A stretch of 64,000 nt of DNA from Papaver somniferum (GCF_003573695.1 NW_020621936.1:13268001-13332000), one strand, 5' to 3'. Positions 23,700 through 35,935 are shown, numbered from the stretch's first letter. Numbers and translations: made by a program. The notes: generated by a model not told the origin, from the sequence alone.

Positions 23700-23712
23700 A
23701 GATTTTATAAGA
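23700..23712 (-). promoter_or_regulatory. Putative promoter (TATA box) of the antisense gene
   Basis: On the minus strand the sequence reads TTATAAAATC about 125 bases before the ATG (23577-23575), followed by a CT-rich leader typical of plant 5' untranslated regions. A second TATAAAG at about 23592 is too close to the ATG. The promoter would lie just upstream of the 3' LTR and fire towards the sense gag-pol transcript. Confidence 0.45.
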
Positions 23713-23854
23713 AACCAAAGGACCACCAACCGGCGCCTCAAGTCCAACGGGTAAAAACGCATTAAAGATGCAGACATGGCGTAAACCAGGGACATGGCGG
23801 AAAAGTTGCGACGGTTACATAGTTTTCTTCCCATCATGCCCTTGGCAAGTTGCA

Positions 23855-23872
23855 AAGAAAAGGAGCAAAATA
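23855..23872 (+). promoter_or_regulatory. Putative polypurine tract of the Tat-type element
   Basis: The purine-rich run 'aaagaaaaggagcaaaata' ends directly before TGTGGGTAAAATACCC (23873), which looks like the start of a gypsy 3' LTR. The assignment rests on position and composition. Confidence 0.45.
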
Positions 23873-24667
23873 TGTGGGTAAAATACCCGACGACCACGTG
23901 TCAACATCCCAAGGGATGAATATATGATGAGGATGGAGCACCGAATCATTCGTTGAGAAAAGGATTTGTCTCAGTCGAGGCAACTGCACAAACGCCACAT
24001 GAATGACGCGTGTGTATAAAGGTATAATCTGCTCAGACGGTCAAGTCTAAAAAGCAAGACCGCATTTAATGAAGGATAAGAACATGACTTGGGTAGTTGG
24101 GTAGTTGGGCATCGTGACAGAAGACTCGGACGATCTATACTATGACCCAGAGGCGATGGAGCACGAGGTTCTCCACAGAAGGGAAACACGATCCAAGGGA
24201 GAGCGAGAAAACTCGGAGGGAGGACCAAGTATGCCATCGCGAGGGACGGTATAGAACGAGTCCGAGGGAGCCAGGACAATGGAATACAGCTCACCCAACT
24301 CGGACGATCAAGTGACCATGAGTTCATTATGTCTATAAGTACCAGTCCATGTACCAGAAGATGGACAACTTATGTAATCTTAGATGGTTTTTCTACAGAG
24401 AATTCCTGAGAGAGACTTAGATAGAGTGAAAGTAAGAAATCTAGAAGAGATCTGTAACACTTTCAAGGGTAATACCTTATAATCAATAAGAAAACATCTT
24501 CTTCTCCATAGACGTAGGTCTTCATGACCGAACCACGTTACATGCTTGTGTCAATCTTTACATTTAATGCTATTTACATCTTGTTCATGTTGAATCTTGT
24601 ATGTTTAAGTAGTTTTTAGTCTTTAATCTTACTTGGGTGTAGTAGTCAGAAAATATGCAGCTACACT
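23873..24667 (+). repeat. 3' LTR of the Tat-type element (right border uncertain)
   Basis: It starts TGTGGG. It contains a TATA-like 'tataaaggtataatc' (about 24015), a second TATA-like 'tctataagtacc' (24331), and a U5-like end with 'ataccttataatcaataag' (24470) and 'gaccgaaccacgtta' (24528), wording common in Tat LTR ends. Between about 24590 and 24667 it merges into the truncated 5' LTR of element C, and I cannot place the border exactly. No matching 5' LTR exists in the window. Confidence 0.5.
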
Positions 24668-24711
24668 TAGCATTGACCGAAAATATCTATACCAAATCAT
24701 AATTCTCATGC

Positions 24712-25430
24712 TACCGTGCCAATGGCAAACCATGCCAGCCACGTCTCCACGCCAAGGCATGTCGACCATGCCAGCCGCACCACTGTGCCAATGGAAAACC
24801 ATGCCATCCACGTCTCCGTGCCAAGGCATGCCAACCATGCCAGCTGCACCACCGTGCCAATGGCAAACAATGCCAGCCGCGTCTCCGTGCCAGGGCATGC
24901 CAACCATGCCAGCCGCACCACCGTGTCAATGGAAAACCATGTCAGCCACGTCTCCGCGCCAAGGAATCCCAGCCATGCCAGTCGTACCACCGTGCCAATG
25001 GAAAACCATGCCAGCCACGTCTCCGCGCCAAGGCATGCCAACCATGCCAGCCGCACCACCGTGCCAATGGCAAACCATGCCAGCCACGTCTCCGTGCCAA
25101 GGCATGCCAACCAAGCCAGCCGCACCACCGTGCCAATGGCAAACCATGCCAGCCGCACCACCATACCAATGGCAAACCATGGCAGCCACGTCTCCGCGCC
25201 AAGGAATGTAAACCATGCCACCCGCTCCACCGTGCCAATCGCAAACCATGTCATCCACGTCTCCGCGCCAAGGTATGCCAACCATGCCAGCTGCACCACC
25301 GTGCCTATGGAAAACGATGCCAGCCACGTCTCCTCTCCAAGGCATGCCAACCATGCCAGCCGCGCCACCGTGCCAATGGAAAACCATGCCAGCCACGTTC
25401 TCATGCCAAAGCCATGTCGGCCCCGCTACA
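24712..25430. repeat. 69-bp tandem array (about 10 copies) in 5' LTR of element C
   Basis: The unit contains 'accatgccagccacgtctcc', then 'gcgccaaggcatgcc', then 'agccgcaccaccgtgccaat'. Because 69 is a multiple of three and the unit lacks stops, long frames appear on both strands (repeats such as HASHVS, or WHGMPW on the minus strand). These are by-products and not genes. A few units carry shorter deletions, for example near 25140. Confidence 0.9.
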
Positions 25431-25439
25431 TACCGCTGG

Positions 25440-26640
25440 CTGCCAAAACGAAGGGTTGCGACAATCAACGGTCACCCTTCCATCTTAGATGAAAATCTTA
25501 GCCGTCCAAGGTCACCAACCAACGCATGTTAACCTTTGGCCCAACGCCAAAACCCTATTTTTGGCCATGCTTAAACCGCGCCAAGGCATGCCGACCATGC
25601 CACATGTGCCAATGGCATGTCGTTCCAGCCACCTTGCCGCGCCTAAACTATACTATGCCGGCCTTCCCTTTACGGCTACCAAAAAGAAAGCGTGCGGCGA
25701 TCAACGGCCACCCTTTCATCTTAGATGCAAATCTAAGCGTCCAAGGTCGCCAATCAACGCATGGTAACCTTTGGCCCAAACCCTAGTTTTGGCCACGCCA
25801 AACCGCGCCAAGGCATGTCATGCCACATGTGCCAATGGCATGCCAACCACCTAGCCGCGCCATACCATGCCGGCCTTCCCTATGCGGCTGCTAAAACGAA
25901 GGCGTGCGACGACTAACGGCCACCCTTCCATCTTAGATGAAAATCTTAGCCGTCTAAGGTCGCCAACCAACACATGGTAACCTTTGGCCCAAAACCCTAG
26001 TTTTGGCCATGTCAAACCGCGCCAAGGCATGCCATGCCACATGTTCCAATGGCATGCCAACCACCTTTCCGCGCCATACCATGCCGGCCTTCCCTTCACG
26101 GATACCAAAATGAAGGCTTGCGATGATCAACGACCACCCTTCCATCTTAGATGCAAATCTTAGTCGTCCAAGGTCGCCAACCAACGCACGGCAACCTTTG
26201 GCCAAAAACCCTAGTTATGGCCGACTGGGGACCGCGCCAAGGCATGCCATGCCACATGTGCCAATGGCATGCCAACGACCTTGCCGCACCATACCATGCT
26301 GGCCTTCCCTTCACGGATACCAAAACGAAGGCGTGCGACGATCAACGACCACCCTTCCATCTTAGATGCAAATCTAAGCCGTCCAAGGTCGCCAATCAAC
26401 GCATGGTAACCTTTGGCCCAAAATCGTAGTTTTGGCCACGCCAAACCGCTCCAAGGCATGCCATGCCACATGTGCCAATGGCATGCCAACCACCTTGCCG
26501 CGCCATACCATGCCGGCCTTCCCTATGTGGCTGCTAAAACGAAAGCGTGCGACGATCAACGACCACCCTTCCATTTTAGATGCAAATATTAGTCGTCCAA
26601 GGTCGCCAACCAACGCATGGCAACCTTTGGACCTCGTTTG
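25440..26640. repeat. About 215-bp tandem array in 5' LTR of element C
   Basis: The block 'cttccatcttagatg' recurs at about 25478, 25712, 25925, 26139, 26354 and 26569, giving spacings of 234, 213, 214, 215 and 215. Each unit also has 'ttggcccaaaaccctag' and 'gccaaggcatgccatgcc', which resembles the 69-bp unit. The larger repeat may therefore have grown out of the smaller one. Confidence 0.85.
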
Positions 26641-27139
26641 GTCGCGCCTAAACAAAGCCAAAACCCTAACCTTTTTCCGCGCCTGAACTAGGCCATATTA
26701 ATGCCATACTGATCATGCTTTCATGCTACTAGCTACCAAACGAAGGGTTGCAATAATCAACGGCTACCTTTCCTCTTAAGATGCAAAATCTCGACCTTCG
26801 AAGGTCACCACCGAGAAGGCAAGTCTCCCAAGCTCAACTTGCCAGAAAACAACAACATGCTACATGTTTTCCACGAAAACACTCGAGACATAAACAAATG
26901 TCACATACTGGGGGATGCTCATTGGGTATTGGTTTGGCGGTTTACAGCGTGCGGCGTACACTATGCCAGTTATAAGACAGTGTCATAAGGATGAGGCGGT
27001 TAGTAAATACAAGGAATAATAGTGAAACGCTTTCTTTTATGGAACATCAATTCCAGGCGTTACCGGTTACCACCTCCTCCCATTTACTCACCTGTTCTCC
27101 ATTTCTTAATGAGACTAGAGTACGTTTCACTTCGACTTG

Positions 27140-27147
27140 TATAAATA
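27140..27147 (+). promoter_or_regulatory. TATA box of element C LTR (5' copy)
   Basis: TATAAATA followed by 'ggtcttacc' lies 370 bases before the LTR end. The same box is present in the 3' LTR at 46584-46591. This distance matches the TATAAATAA in the 5' LTR of element D. Confidence 0.65.
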
Positions 27148-27517
27148 GGTCTTACCTATTTCCACCGAACAAAAAGTTCTGGTCAGGAGCATACAACATT
27201 CAAAAAACATTTGCTAGCTTTCCCATCTGTTAGCTTCCCACTTTCTGATACAAGTCGTCAAACAACCACTCTTCCAGAAACTATTCGGGTCTCAACACTC
27301 TCTCCGCTTCCCTCCCAAAAACCAACCCTTCTGCTCCACTTTGTGACCGAAGCAAGTTTGGAACGACCATTTCTTGGTTTAGGACGGATTTGTACAGATT
27401 GATTTCTCGAATCTAAAAAGTACTCCCTTGCAGTACATTGTTTAGGGTTTAGACTCGTTTCTCACCCACACACCCGAAATTACCGAAATCAGCAGAAACC
27501 GTTTTCACCCTCAAACA

Positions 27518-30500
27518 ATTGGCGACCACAGTGGGAGATTGATATTTCGGTTACAATGTCAATTTTCGACCATCAATCTCATGCTTCATCCCAGACATCA
27601 AGACGGTAGAAGCAGGCGATCCTCTCAGGGATCGATGACTCAGTTACCAGACGAACCGATTATCAGTCATTACACGACAAGGGACGACCGAGGACTTCCT
27701 AGAGGTCAGAAGCAAACTATCCGCTCAGGGATCGACGACTCGGCTACCAGACCACTCGATTATCAGTCTTGACACGGCAAGGGACGACTGGGGACTTCCT
27801 AGAGGTTAAAAGCGAACGATCCGACCAGGAATCGACGACTCGATTATATGATGACTCAGAGACGACTGGGGACTTTCCAAAATCACGGCGGTGCTTCCCA
27901 CAAAATTCGGTCTTACACCCAGAAGATTCCTTTTTCATCAGGAGATCTGAAAAACCGAGTAAGTCTTTCCTAGACAAAATACATGGTTTTCTATTTCAAG
28001 TTTTCACGGGAATGATAAAACCGATAGCCATGTTATGTTTCACCCCATGTCATCTACCGACACGCAACGCTCACGGTTCCATGGTTTTCCTGGGATGTTT
28101 GCCTCACTTGCAATCGTAACCAAGACAACATCATTCCAAAACAATCCATTCCAAAACAATTCATTCCAAAAGAATAATCCAAGACCCTCACAGATAATAT
28201 TCATTTATCAATTCAAATCAAACCATAAACCAGGCGCTTTGTTTGCCTTTCAAAAAAAAAAAACAGTCGCCTACCCGTACATGCCTACTTTGCATAATAA
28301 TGATTACCCGTCACTATTCATGAGGTATCCGACGTTACTACGGTGATATTCGAAAAGGAATTGTTTATGATGAGGTATTTCTACAAGTTTATGAAAAGCA
28401 TACCCACGGACAGGGTTTACACCAGTTCAGAAGAACAATATTTCTGCAGATTTATGGAAGGCATACCTATGGCTAGGGTTTGCACCAACACAAGAAAACA
28501 CAAGAAAAAAAATTGAAAGAGAAACGCTGGAGTACATACCTAGAATATGCTTTCCAACTTTATTGCTACCGCGCCACGCCAAGTCAGCGTCGTGCCAAGC
28601 TAGCGCCTTGCCAAGCCAGCGTCCACGCCAAGCCAGCGCCTTACCAAGTCAAGCGTCCACGGGAAGCCAGCGCCCACGCCTAGCCAGCCCCCATTTCAAG
28701 CCGATCCAGCGTTAACAAGTTGCATCTTTCCAGCGCCAGCAGCCTGCATCCCTTCCGGCGCTGACAGCTTGCATCCCTCCAGTGCTAACAACTTGCATCT
28801 TCTCAGCGCCAGCAGCTTGCATCTTCCCAGCGCCAGCAGCTTGCATCCTTCCAGCGTTGCTCTTGAACGCCCAGTAGAAGGGAATCAGCAATCCAATTTC
28901 ATCACACGTAAAGATCCGGAATGACTTCTCCAAAATCGAGGCAAAGAAGATCAGCAACCCCCCTGAGTTCACAAAGACTCTCTTCTTGTCAGGAGCTGCA
29001 TGATTTCCGGGGACTTCGCCCACAAAATCGTGCAGTCTATGATGAAAAACTTATGTGAGATTCTGTATTTCCCCAAGGCGCAGCGTCAAGATATATTTTC
29101 ATCCCTCAACCGCATTGCATCAGGGAAGCAGCTGTTTCCAACCATAGAAGTCGTTCCCAAACCACAACCTCTCCTGGAAAGCACGATTGATAAATGGAAC
29201 CGTGGACTCCTAACCATTGTTCGCTTTAAGGATGTCCAGTTTTACAACACACTGATTAACGCAGTCGCTCCGCTTCAACGTTCGCTCTAACAGCCACTTC
29301 ACTTCAACGTCCTCCAGCAGCGCCTCCGCTTCAACGTTCACTCCGACAGCTGCTCCGCTTCAACGCTCGCTCCAGCTGCCGCTCAGCTTCAGCGTTCTCT
29401 CCATAAGATGCTCCAAGATCCGAAGCCGGAGCTTCAGCGTTTGGCATTTTAAGTTTCAACATCCTCTCCAAGGGCCGAAGATGCTTCAACGCCGCTTCTT
29501 CCTGCAAAGGGTCATACCACCACGCTCCCCATGTCAAGGATCATGATCACAGACAACCATTATTCGTAGTCATGGCCTCTTTTTAATTCATCCCGCCAAA
29601 ACTCGTGATCATGGACAGTTTGATCGCTAACGCATCCAGCCAATCCTTTTACTTCCATGGATGCCCATACAATTCCATCCAACCTACCATGTTACCACGA
29701 CAATGCAGTCTCTTCTGATTACATCTGCTACCAAGAAATGTTGCCACTCATTTGTTGATACCATCCAGAGCTTCACCACAGCAGCAATCACTACAAAGAT
29801 GGAAACATGTAAACTATACTTGGGGACTGAGGATATACACGGAATCCCTTCACTATCAAAGCTCAGAAGACACAGCCAACCAAAAGGCCATAACCACAAC
29901 AAAGTCATCTACTCTTCAAGGGTGCAGCGCAAGAATATCATCACCTCTCTGTATAGAAGACGCCTTCGACACTCTACGAGGCCGCTGTGGATCCCAAGCC
30001 TTCCTAGAAGAAACAACTTAAAAAACTAAAAAAAAGCGTGACTGGGAACTGATCATCGCAGTCCATCCCGACGGCCATCAAAGATTCGTGAGATAACTCT
30101 AGAGATGCTGATGAAACAGTTTCCTGAAGAAACAGAGGGAGCCACGATAAACAACCTAACTCTATCATTTTCTACCTCTTCGCTACCCAGAATATTTCAT
30201 CCATGTGATATTCTGAGAATCCCGACATCACATCCAGAAGAGTACAATAAGCTTGCATCAAATCCCGCGGACGTGGATTTAAGGCGATGCAATGAAAGTA
30301 AGCTACACATGGGGACTGCCAACATGGGACGCTTTCACTCCCCTCAACCAGGTTATTTCTAATTTCAAAATCATCACTGTCAAAGTTTTACGCAAGAATT
30401 TCTCAACATGAAGCCGTACATATGCACCGAAGACTCCAAAAGCACGCCACAAATTTCTCAACATGAAGTCGTACATATGCACCGAAGACTCCAAAAGCAC

Positions 30501-31733
30501 GCCACAGAGATACATTCATATATTTGGCCATGACCATCGGATCAAACGGAAATATAACTGGCGACTGTTCACCGCGTATCATTTCATACGATAGTCAAGA
30601 TTCAGAAGCTGGTTCGAAGGATGTCTCTTGGAAACTTGAAGACTTGATACAACGGCGACAGAATGTCTCTCAACTCATCTATTTCAAATTGTGTCTTCGG
30701 AATATTTCTACCATACAATCATCGCGATCAGAGGATCCAGACACTGAACAACCTAAAGTCAAGGATGGCCGACAACGTAACAACAATATCTAAGATTATC
30801 ACTGACATGATCGTTTCCGAGCATATATTTCATCCATTCATCCCAAGAATGTAGTGGAGTTTTGGTAAATTTTGGAATCCCCTGGAGAGACACTGCAAAC
30901 GAAAGCACGGATCCAGACGAGCAACAAAAGAGGGTCGATACCTCTTTTTATGCGGACGAAGTTTCTAGAGTTTGAACAGAATGAAGACTTCTTCTTTCTC
31001 CATGAACGGGAATAGATGACTGGGCGCGACTATACCACCTCGGGCCCGCAAGATCCCTCCTGAATTCTTCCTGAGTTTCACTGTCATGCCGTTTTCACCT
31101 CTTGAACGATCTCAAAACCTAAATATTCCCAGGTACAGAGATAGGAAATTCTTTTCTGGTCATATGGAGGGGGAGAACGTCAAAATCCGAGTTCGTACGA
31201 GAATTCTACAACGATTTTAGTAAGGGGCGCTAATTAGGGGTTCGGCATTTAAACAAAGTTGTCAGGCGCCATCACTACCATTTGGTAGCCGAAGTTCCAG
31301 CGTTATCACCATCATTTGGTAGACGAAGTTCCAAAACCAGTTTACATCATTCTGAGGACTAAAGACAGTTTCCACCATTTCACGGACTGAAGCCAGTTTC
31401 CTCCATTCCAAGCCGACCAACGCCTGCGGCTCCCATTCCAAGCCGACCAATGCCTGCGACTCCCATTCCAAGCCGACCAACGCCTGCGGCTGCCATTCTA
31501 AGCCGAAAATCTACATCTCACCACTTTACGGTCTAGCCAGCAACACCACAAGTAGAATCTATGCAAGGCCGCAAACACGAGAATCACGAACTCTCCTTAC
31601 CTCTTGAAAAAGGTTAGCCGGGTCTTCTTGACCATCTTTTCACGACTTGTCATTTCGATTTTGTCCTCTCCTGTCACCATCTTATGCTTACCTCGCAACA
31701 ATGCTCCTGTTTCGAGCTAAGCAGGGGACTTAA
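27518..31733 (+). other. Internal region of element C: decayed, rich in minisatellites
   Basis: No intact gene is seen. Tandem units include about 100 bp x3 (27613-27885), a short CCAAGCCAGCG-type array (28575-28690), a 'cttgcatc..ccagcgcc' array (28720-28860), a 'gctccgcttcaacg' array (29265-29400), 55 bp x2 (30397-30506), about 35 bp x2 (31280-31335) and 30 bp x3 (31406-31500). A frame at 29000-29290 contains 'KAQRQDIFSSLNRI', matching 'KAQRRDMFTVLNHI' in element D. The end has 'ctaagcaggggacttaa' (31717-31733), the likely polypurine tract. Confidence 0.65.
27519..27536 (+). promoter_or_regulatory. Primer binding site of element C
   Basis: TTGGCGACCACAGTGGGA follows the LTR end. The same sequence stands after the 5' LTR of element D (36361-36378). 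It resembles the TGGCGACTCC-type sites of Ogre/Tat elements, usually ascribed to Arg tRNA; that assignment is inference. Confidence 0.7.
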
Positions 31734-33178
31734 TGTTGATGGTGGTTTTTAGCTTAGGGTTAAAATCGTAAAACCGCACATCTGACATGACGTCACTACG
31801 ACCACTAACGCATTTACTGAATCAATCAGCATGCCTACGTAATAATTACCAAGATACCTTTTTTTTATGTGTCATGTTCCACGGCAGAACCCTTAGCATT
31901 GACCGACATCATCTATACCAAACCCTAATTCTCATGCTACCGTGCCAATGACAAACCATGCCAGCCACGTCTCCGCGCCAAGGCATGCCAACCATGCCAG
32001 CCGCACCACCGTGCCAATGGAAAACAATGCCAGCCACGTCTCCGCGCCAAGGCATGCCAACCATGCCATCCGCACCACCGTGCCAATAACAAACCATGCC
32101 AGCCACGTCTCCGTGCCAAGGCATTCCAACCATGCCAGCCGCACCACTGTGCCAATGGCAAACCATGCCAGCCGCACCACCGTGCCAATGGAAAACCATG
32201 CCAGCCACGTCTCCGCGCTAGGGAATGCCAACCATGCCACCCGCACCACCCTGCCAATGGAAAACCATGCCAGCCACGTCTCCGCGCCAAGGGATGCCAA
32301 CCATGCCAGCCGCACCACCGTGCCAATGGCAAACTATGCCATCCACGTATCCGCGCCAAGGCATGCCAACCATGCCAGTCGCGCCATCGTGCCAATGGAA
32401 AACCATGCCAGCCACGTTCCCATGCCGAAGCAATGTCGGCCTTGCTACATGCCGCTGGCTTCCAAAACGAAGGGTTGCGACAATCAACGGCCACCCTTCC
32501 ATCTTAGATGCAATTCTTAGCCGTCCAAGGTCACCAACCAACGCATGGTAACCTTTGGCCCAATGCCAAAACCCTAGTTTTGGCCACGCCTAAACTTCGC
32601 CAAGGCATGCCGACCATGCCACATGTGCCAACGGCATGCCGTGTCAGCCACCTTGCCGCTCCTAAACCATATCATGACGGCCTTCCCTTTAAGGCTACCA
32701 AAACGAAGGCGTCCGACGATCAACGGCCACCCTTCCATCTTATATGCAAATCTAAGTCGTCCAAGGTCGCCAATCAACGCACGGTAACCTTTGGCCCAAA
32801 ACCCTAGTTTTGGCCACACCAAACCGCGCCAAGGCATGCCATGCCACATGTGCCAATGGCATGCCAACCACCTAGCCACGCCATACCATGTCGGCCTTCC
32901 CTATGCGGCTGCTAAAACGAAGGCGTGCGACGATCAACGGCCACCCTTCCATCTTAGATGCAAATCTTAGCCGTCCAAGGTCGCCAACCAATGCATGGTA
33001 ACCTTTGGCCCAAAACCCTAGTTTTGGCCACGCCAAATCGCGCCAAGGCATGCCATGCCACATGTGCCAATGGCATGCCAACCACCATGCCGACCTTCCC
33101 TTCACGGCTACCAAAACGAAGGCGTGCGACGATCAACGGCCACCCTTCCATCTTAGATGCAAATCTTAGCCGTCCAAG
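31734..33178 (+). repeat. 3' LTR of element C, first part
   Basis: Begins TGTTGATGG after the purine run. It carries the 69-bp array (31935-32430, about 7 copies) and part of the 215-bp array ('cttccatcttagatg'-type blocks at about 32497, 32732, 32947 and 33143). It stops at CCAAG (33174-33178), the target duplication of element D. Confidence 0.85.
31935..32430. repeat. 69-bp tandem array in 3' LTR of element C
   Basis: Same unit as at 24712-25430, about seven copies. The two LTRs of one element start identical, so the different copy numbers show expansion or contraction after insertion. Confidence 0.88.
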
Positions 33179-33889
33179 TGTAGATGGTGGATTTTCGACA
33201 AAGACTAAAATCGTAAACCCATCATTATACGAACTTCTGATCCATCTATCAGACGCGAGTATTGGGACACGGGTCTCTCATCGAACCTCTGACTGAGAAT
33301 ACTGTCTCTCAGAGTACATGCAGATATGTAGTCTCTCGGCTGGACAATGGCATATCTCATGAATACTGAACACTTCAGTAATTATTTCTATATAGAATCA
33401 CGAGATTGACGGCTCCTAGACAGCTTGCTCTGCTAGTATAGAGCGATAACGTCTTCAGGATACAAACAACAAGTTTCCCTGACTATATAAAGGATATGAA
33501 GCTCCAGCAAGCTCATGTCAGAATAATTAATGCTCCTAGACATCTTGCTCTGCTAGTATAGGTCCATAAGTTAATTATTCCTAAATTCTTGGATTGATCC
33601 ACAGAATTTCCGAAAATATTCAAATATTTTCGTAATATTTCGTTACTTCACTCTATGGTTCTTCCCAACAGAATTGTATGGGTTAGTAATAAATATTCAA
33701 CGCACGGGCGTCTGAGCTACCTCCGAGTATGCCCCGGCTCAAAAGGTGCAAGTGTACTCAACGATGATGCACTAACAATCACCGCACGAACGAGTATTTC
33801 AAAATACGACGAAACGATGAACCTATGCAAAATCGGAAGGAAAATAAAAAATAATTAAAATATTGACCAATGCGCCAGGGAATTGGGAT

Positions 33890-34640
33890 CACCGACCGGC
33901 CGGCCGTGCATATTTTATCATATTTTTGTAATTTTCCTTGATCTTATGAAAATCCTTTCATTTGAACAAACATCCTTCGTTTGAGGAAACTCCTCAGTTT
34001 CATGGTGCTTCCCACGCACGAAGGAAATAATATAAAATTGGGAAAATATTGTGGGGCCATGATCGTTGGCCAACCGGCCATGCCTTGATCCCGTCGGGCC
34101 CCACACCTCATGGTTCCTCATTATTTTATTATTATTTTCCTAATCTCATGAAAACTCCTTCATCTCATGGTATTTTCATAAATACTTGAAAAATAGTATA
34201 AAATTAGGGAAACCCGTGAGACCGGGCCCCAGCCGGCCGGTCATGTCCTAGCCGGTCCCACACGCCCCTTTATTTTATTATTATTATTTTAAGGTTTCCT
34301 TCATCCCATGAAACTCCTTGATTTCATGGTATTTCTCTCAAATTAGGAAAATTCCTTCAAATCATGGAAAAATACACGGAAAGTACATAAAAATTAGGGA
34401 AACTCGTAGGACCGGGGCCAAGCCGGCCGGCCATGCCCTAGCCAGTCCCACACGCCCTTATTTTTATTATTTTAATATTATTTGATTCTTTGATCCCATG
34501 GAACTCTTTCACTTCAAGGAAACTCCTTAATTTCAACAAATTCTTTTATTTCATGATATTTTCATAAAATCATGAAAAATAATATAAAATTAGGAAAAGG
34601 CACCATGGGACCGTGGTCACTGGACGGTCGGCCATGCCTT
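33890..34640. repeat. 160-200-bp spaced repeats with GGCCGGCC-type motif in LTR of element D
   Basis: The block around 'ccggccatgcc...ggtcccacac' followed by 'cttcatctcatgg' recurs at about 33896, 34071, 34231, 34421 and 34620. The copies have diverged but keep the palindromic GGCCGGCC or GGCCATGCC core. The same series is in the 3' LTR at 43140-43920. Confidence 0.7.
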
Positions 34641-35935
34641 GGCTTCAGCGGTCCCACGCTTCATCATTCCTTCATTTTATAATTATTTTCCTTCACCTCA
34701 TGAAGTTTCCTCAGTTTCAGCAAAACCCTGATTTTATTGTATTTTCTCAAATGGTTGCTCAAACGCACGCCAGAAAATATCAAAATTCTCAGGACTGAGA
34801 CGGGTATGTGTTGACGACGTGAGCATGTTACCTTGACCGACCAAGGTTGGCTCTTTGGTTCTCAATGAGCCGGTCCCACGTATTTTCATGGTTTGACCTA
34901 ATTTGTGCAATTGCACGTATTAGGTCCAAGACTCTTCCAAATAATTTTGGAATTTCATGAAGTGATCGTCATTCGATCCCACGACCATCCAGGGTTGGTT
35001 TCATGATCCCTTGGTCGGGCCCTCACCCCTTCATAATTAATTAGGTTTTATCACCTAATGCTCGGACGAGCATTTTTCGAATAAATGATTAAACCAGCAT
35101 TTAATCATTCTTTCATCAACAAATAACCAACTCTTCAAGATACCTTGGTTTTTACTCACATGAGCATATGTGCGCTACATGGTCGATCCATGGTCTCATG
35201 TAGCCAATCCCTCTTTCATTCCATGGTTGATTTTGAAATAAACCATCAATTGGTCATCAATTTATCAAATTAGGGTTTCTGAGTCCAAGGATCATAATTC
35301 CAGATTCAAACACTAATAACTTTATGACGATCTCATGATCAGTATTCTTATTAGTTATGCTCGGTTCAACTACCAGTATTCTAATTAATGTTTTATTTTG
35401 GTCACGCTACCAATAATTCATCAGACGAGCAACACTTGCTCAGATAAGCAATATTTGCTCAAATCAAGGAATATTGGTTCAACTATCAATATTCAACAAT
35501 TCATCGAATGAGCAATACTTGCTCGCCTCAACTATCAACGTAAGAATTATACCTCTGTCTCAACAGACACGTTCAATTCATGAGTTTCAGAACATTTTGC
35601 AAAATCATGTTCAACTCTGCAAATACATGGACTCATCGTCCCATAAAGTCATGAAGTCAACAACTGACTAATTAACCACGAGACGTCAATCGTGTCACAT
35701 GGGGGATATTAACTAGGATTTTGGTCTGGCGGTCTACGGCACGTGTGTTCATACACACGATGGAATGTGAGCAAGTCGTGCAATCAGTTGAAGGAGTTAA
35801 CAAAGTAGTGGATGGAAAATCGACCAAGTCTCCGCACGATGAGCAACTGGTTTCAAACACGATTTCCATTTCCACACTCTTTGATTCCATCAAATGTCAC
35901 ACTTCATGGGATCATGGTGTCTACAATTCCAGCAA

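Larger units (their letters stand above)
5695..24667 (+). mobile_element. Ty3/gypsy element of Tat type, left-truncated, internally deleted, host of a nested element
   Basis: The visible parts in order are: gag (5695-6946, resuming 17828-18502), protease (18503-19012), a scrap of reverse transcriptase (about 19400-19600), a long spacer, an antisense spliced gene (20676-23577, minus), a polypurine-like run (23855-23872) and a 3' LTR starting at 23873. The 5' LTR and primer site are gone, removed at the left by the inverted LTR ending at 5694. RNase H and integrase are absent. The order, gag-pol followed by an antisense ORF before the 3' LTR, and the short CxxH..H..C motif in gag fit the Tat branch. 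The right border is uncertain within about 100 bases. Confidence 0.7.
24668..27517 (+). repeat. 5' LTR of element C
   Basis: From 'cttagcattgaccga' (24668) it matches the 3' LTR starting at 31893. The first roughly 160 bases of the 3' LTR have no counterpart here, so the 5' end is lost. It contains a 69-bp tandem array, a 215-bp array, a TATA box (27140-27147) and ends CCTCAAACA at 27517, followed by the primer site. Confidence 0.8.

Noticed and set aside
23452..23718. 88-codon minus-strand hydrophobic frame
   Set aside because: Most of it is the CT-rich leader and intron 1 of the antisense gene; only the 38 bases of exon 1 within it are used.
24633..25532. Several overlapping long frames on both strands (up to 258 codons)
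   Set aside because: They are produced by the stop-free 69-bp tandem unit and carry no domain; frames on opposite strands mirror one another.
24700..26640. CRISPR-like array
   Set aside because: Units are contiguous tandem repeats without unique spacers, in a plant retrotransposon LTR.
31909..32551. Long frames on both strands in the second 69-bp array
   Set aside because: Same cause as the first array; this is LTR sequence of element C.
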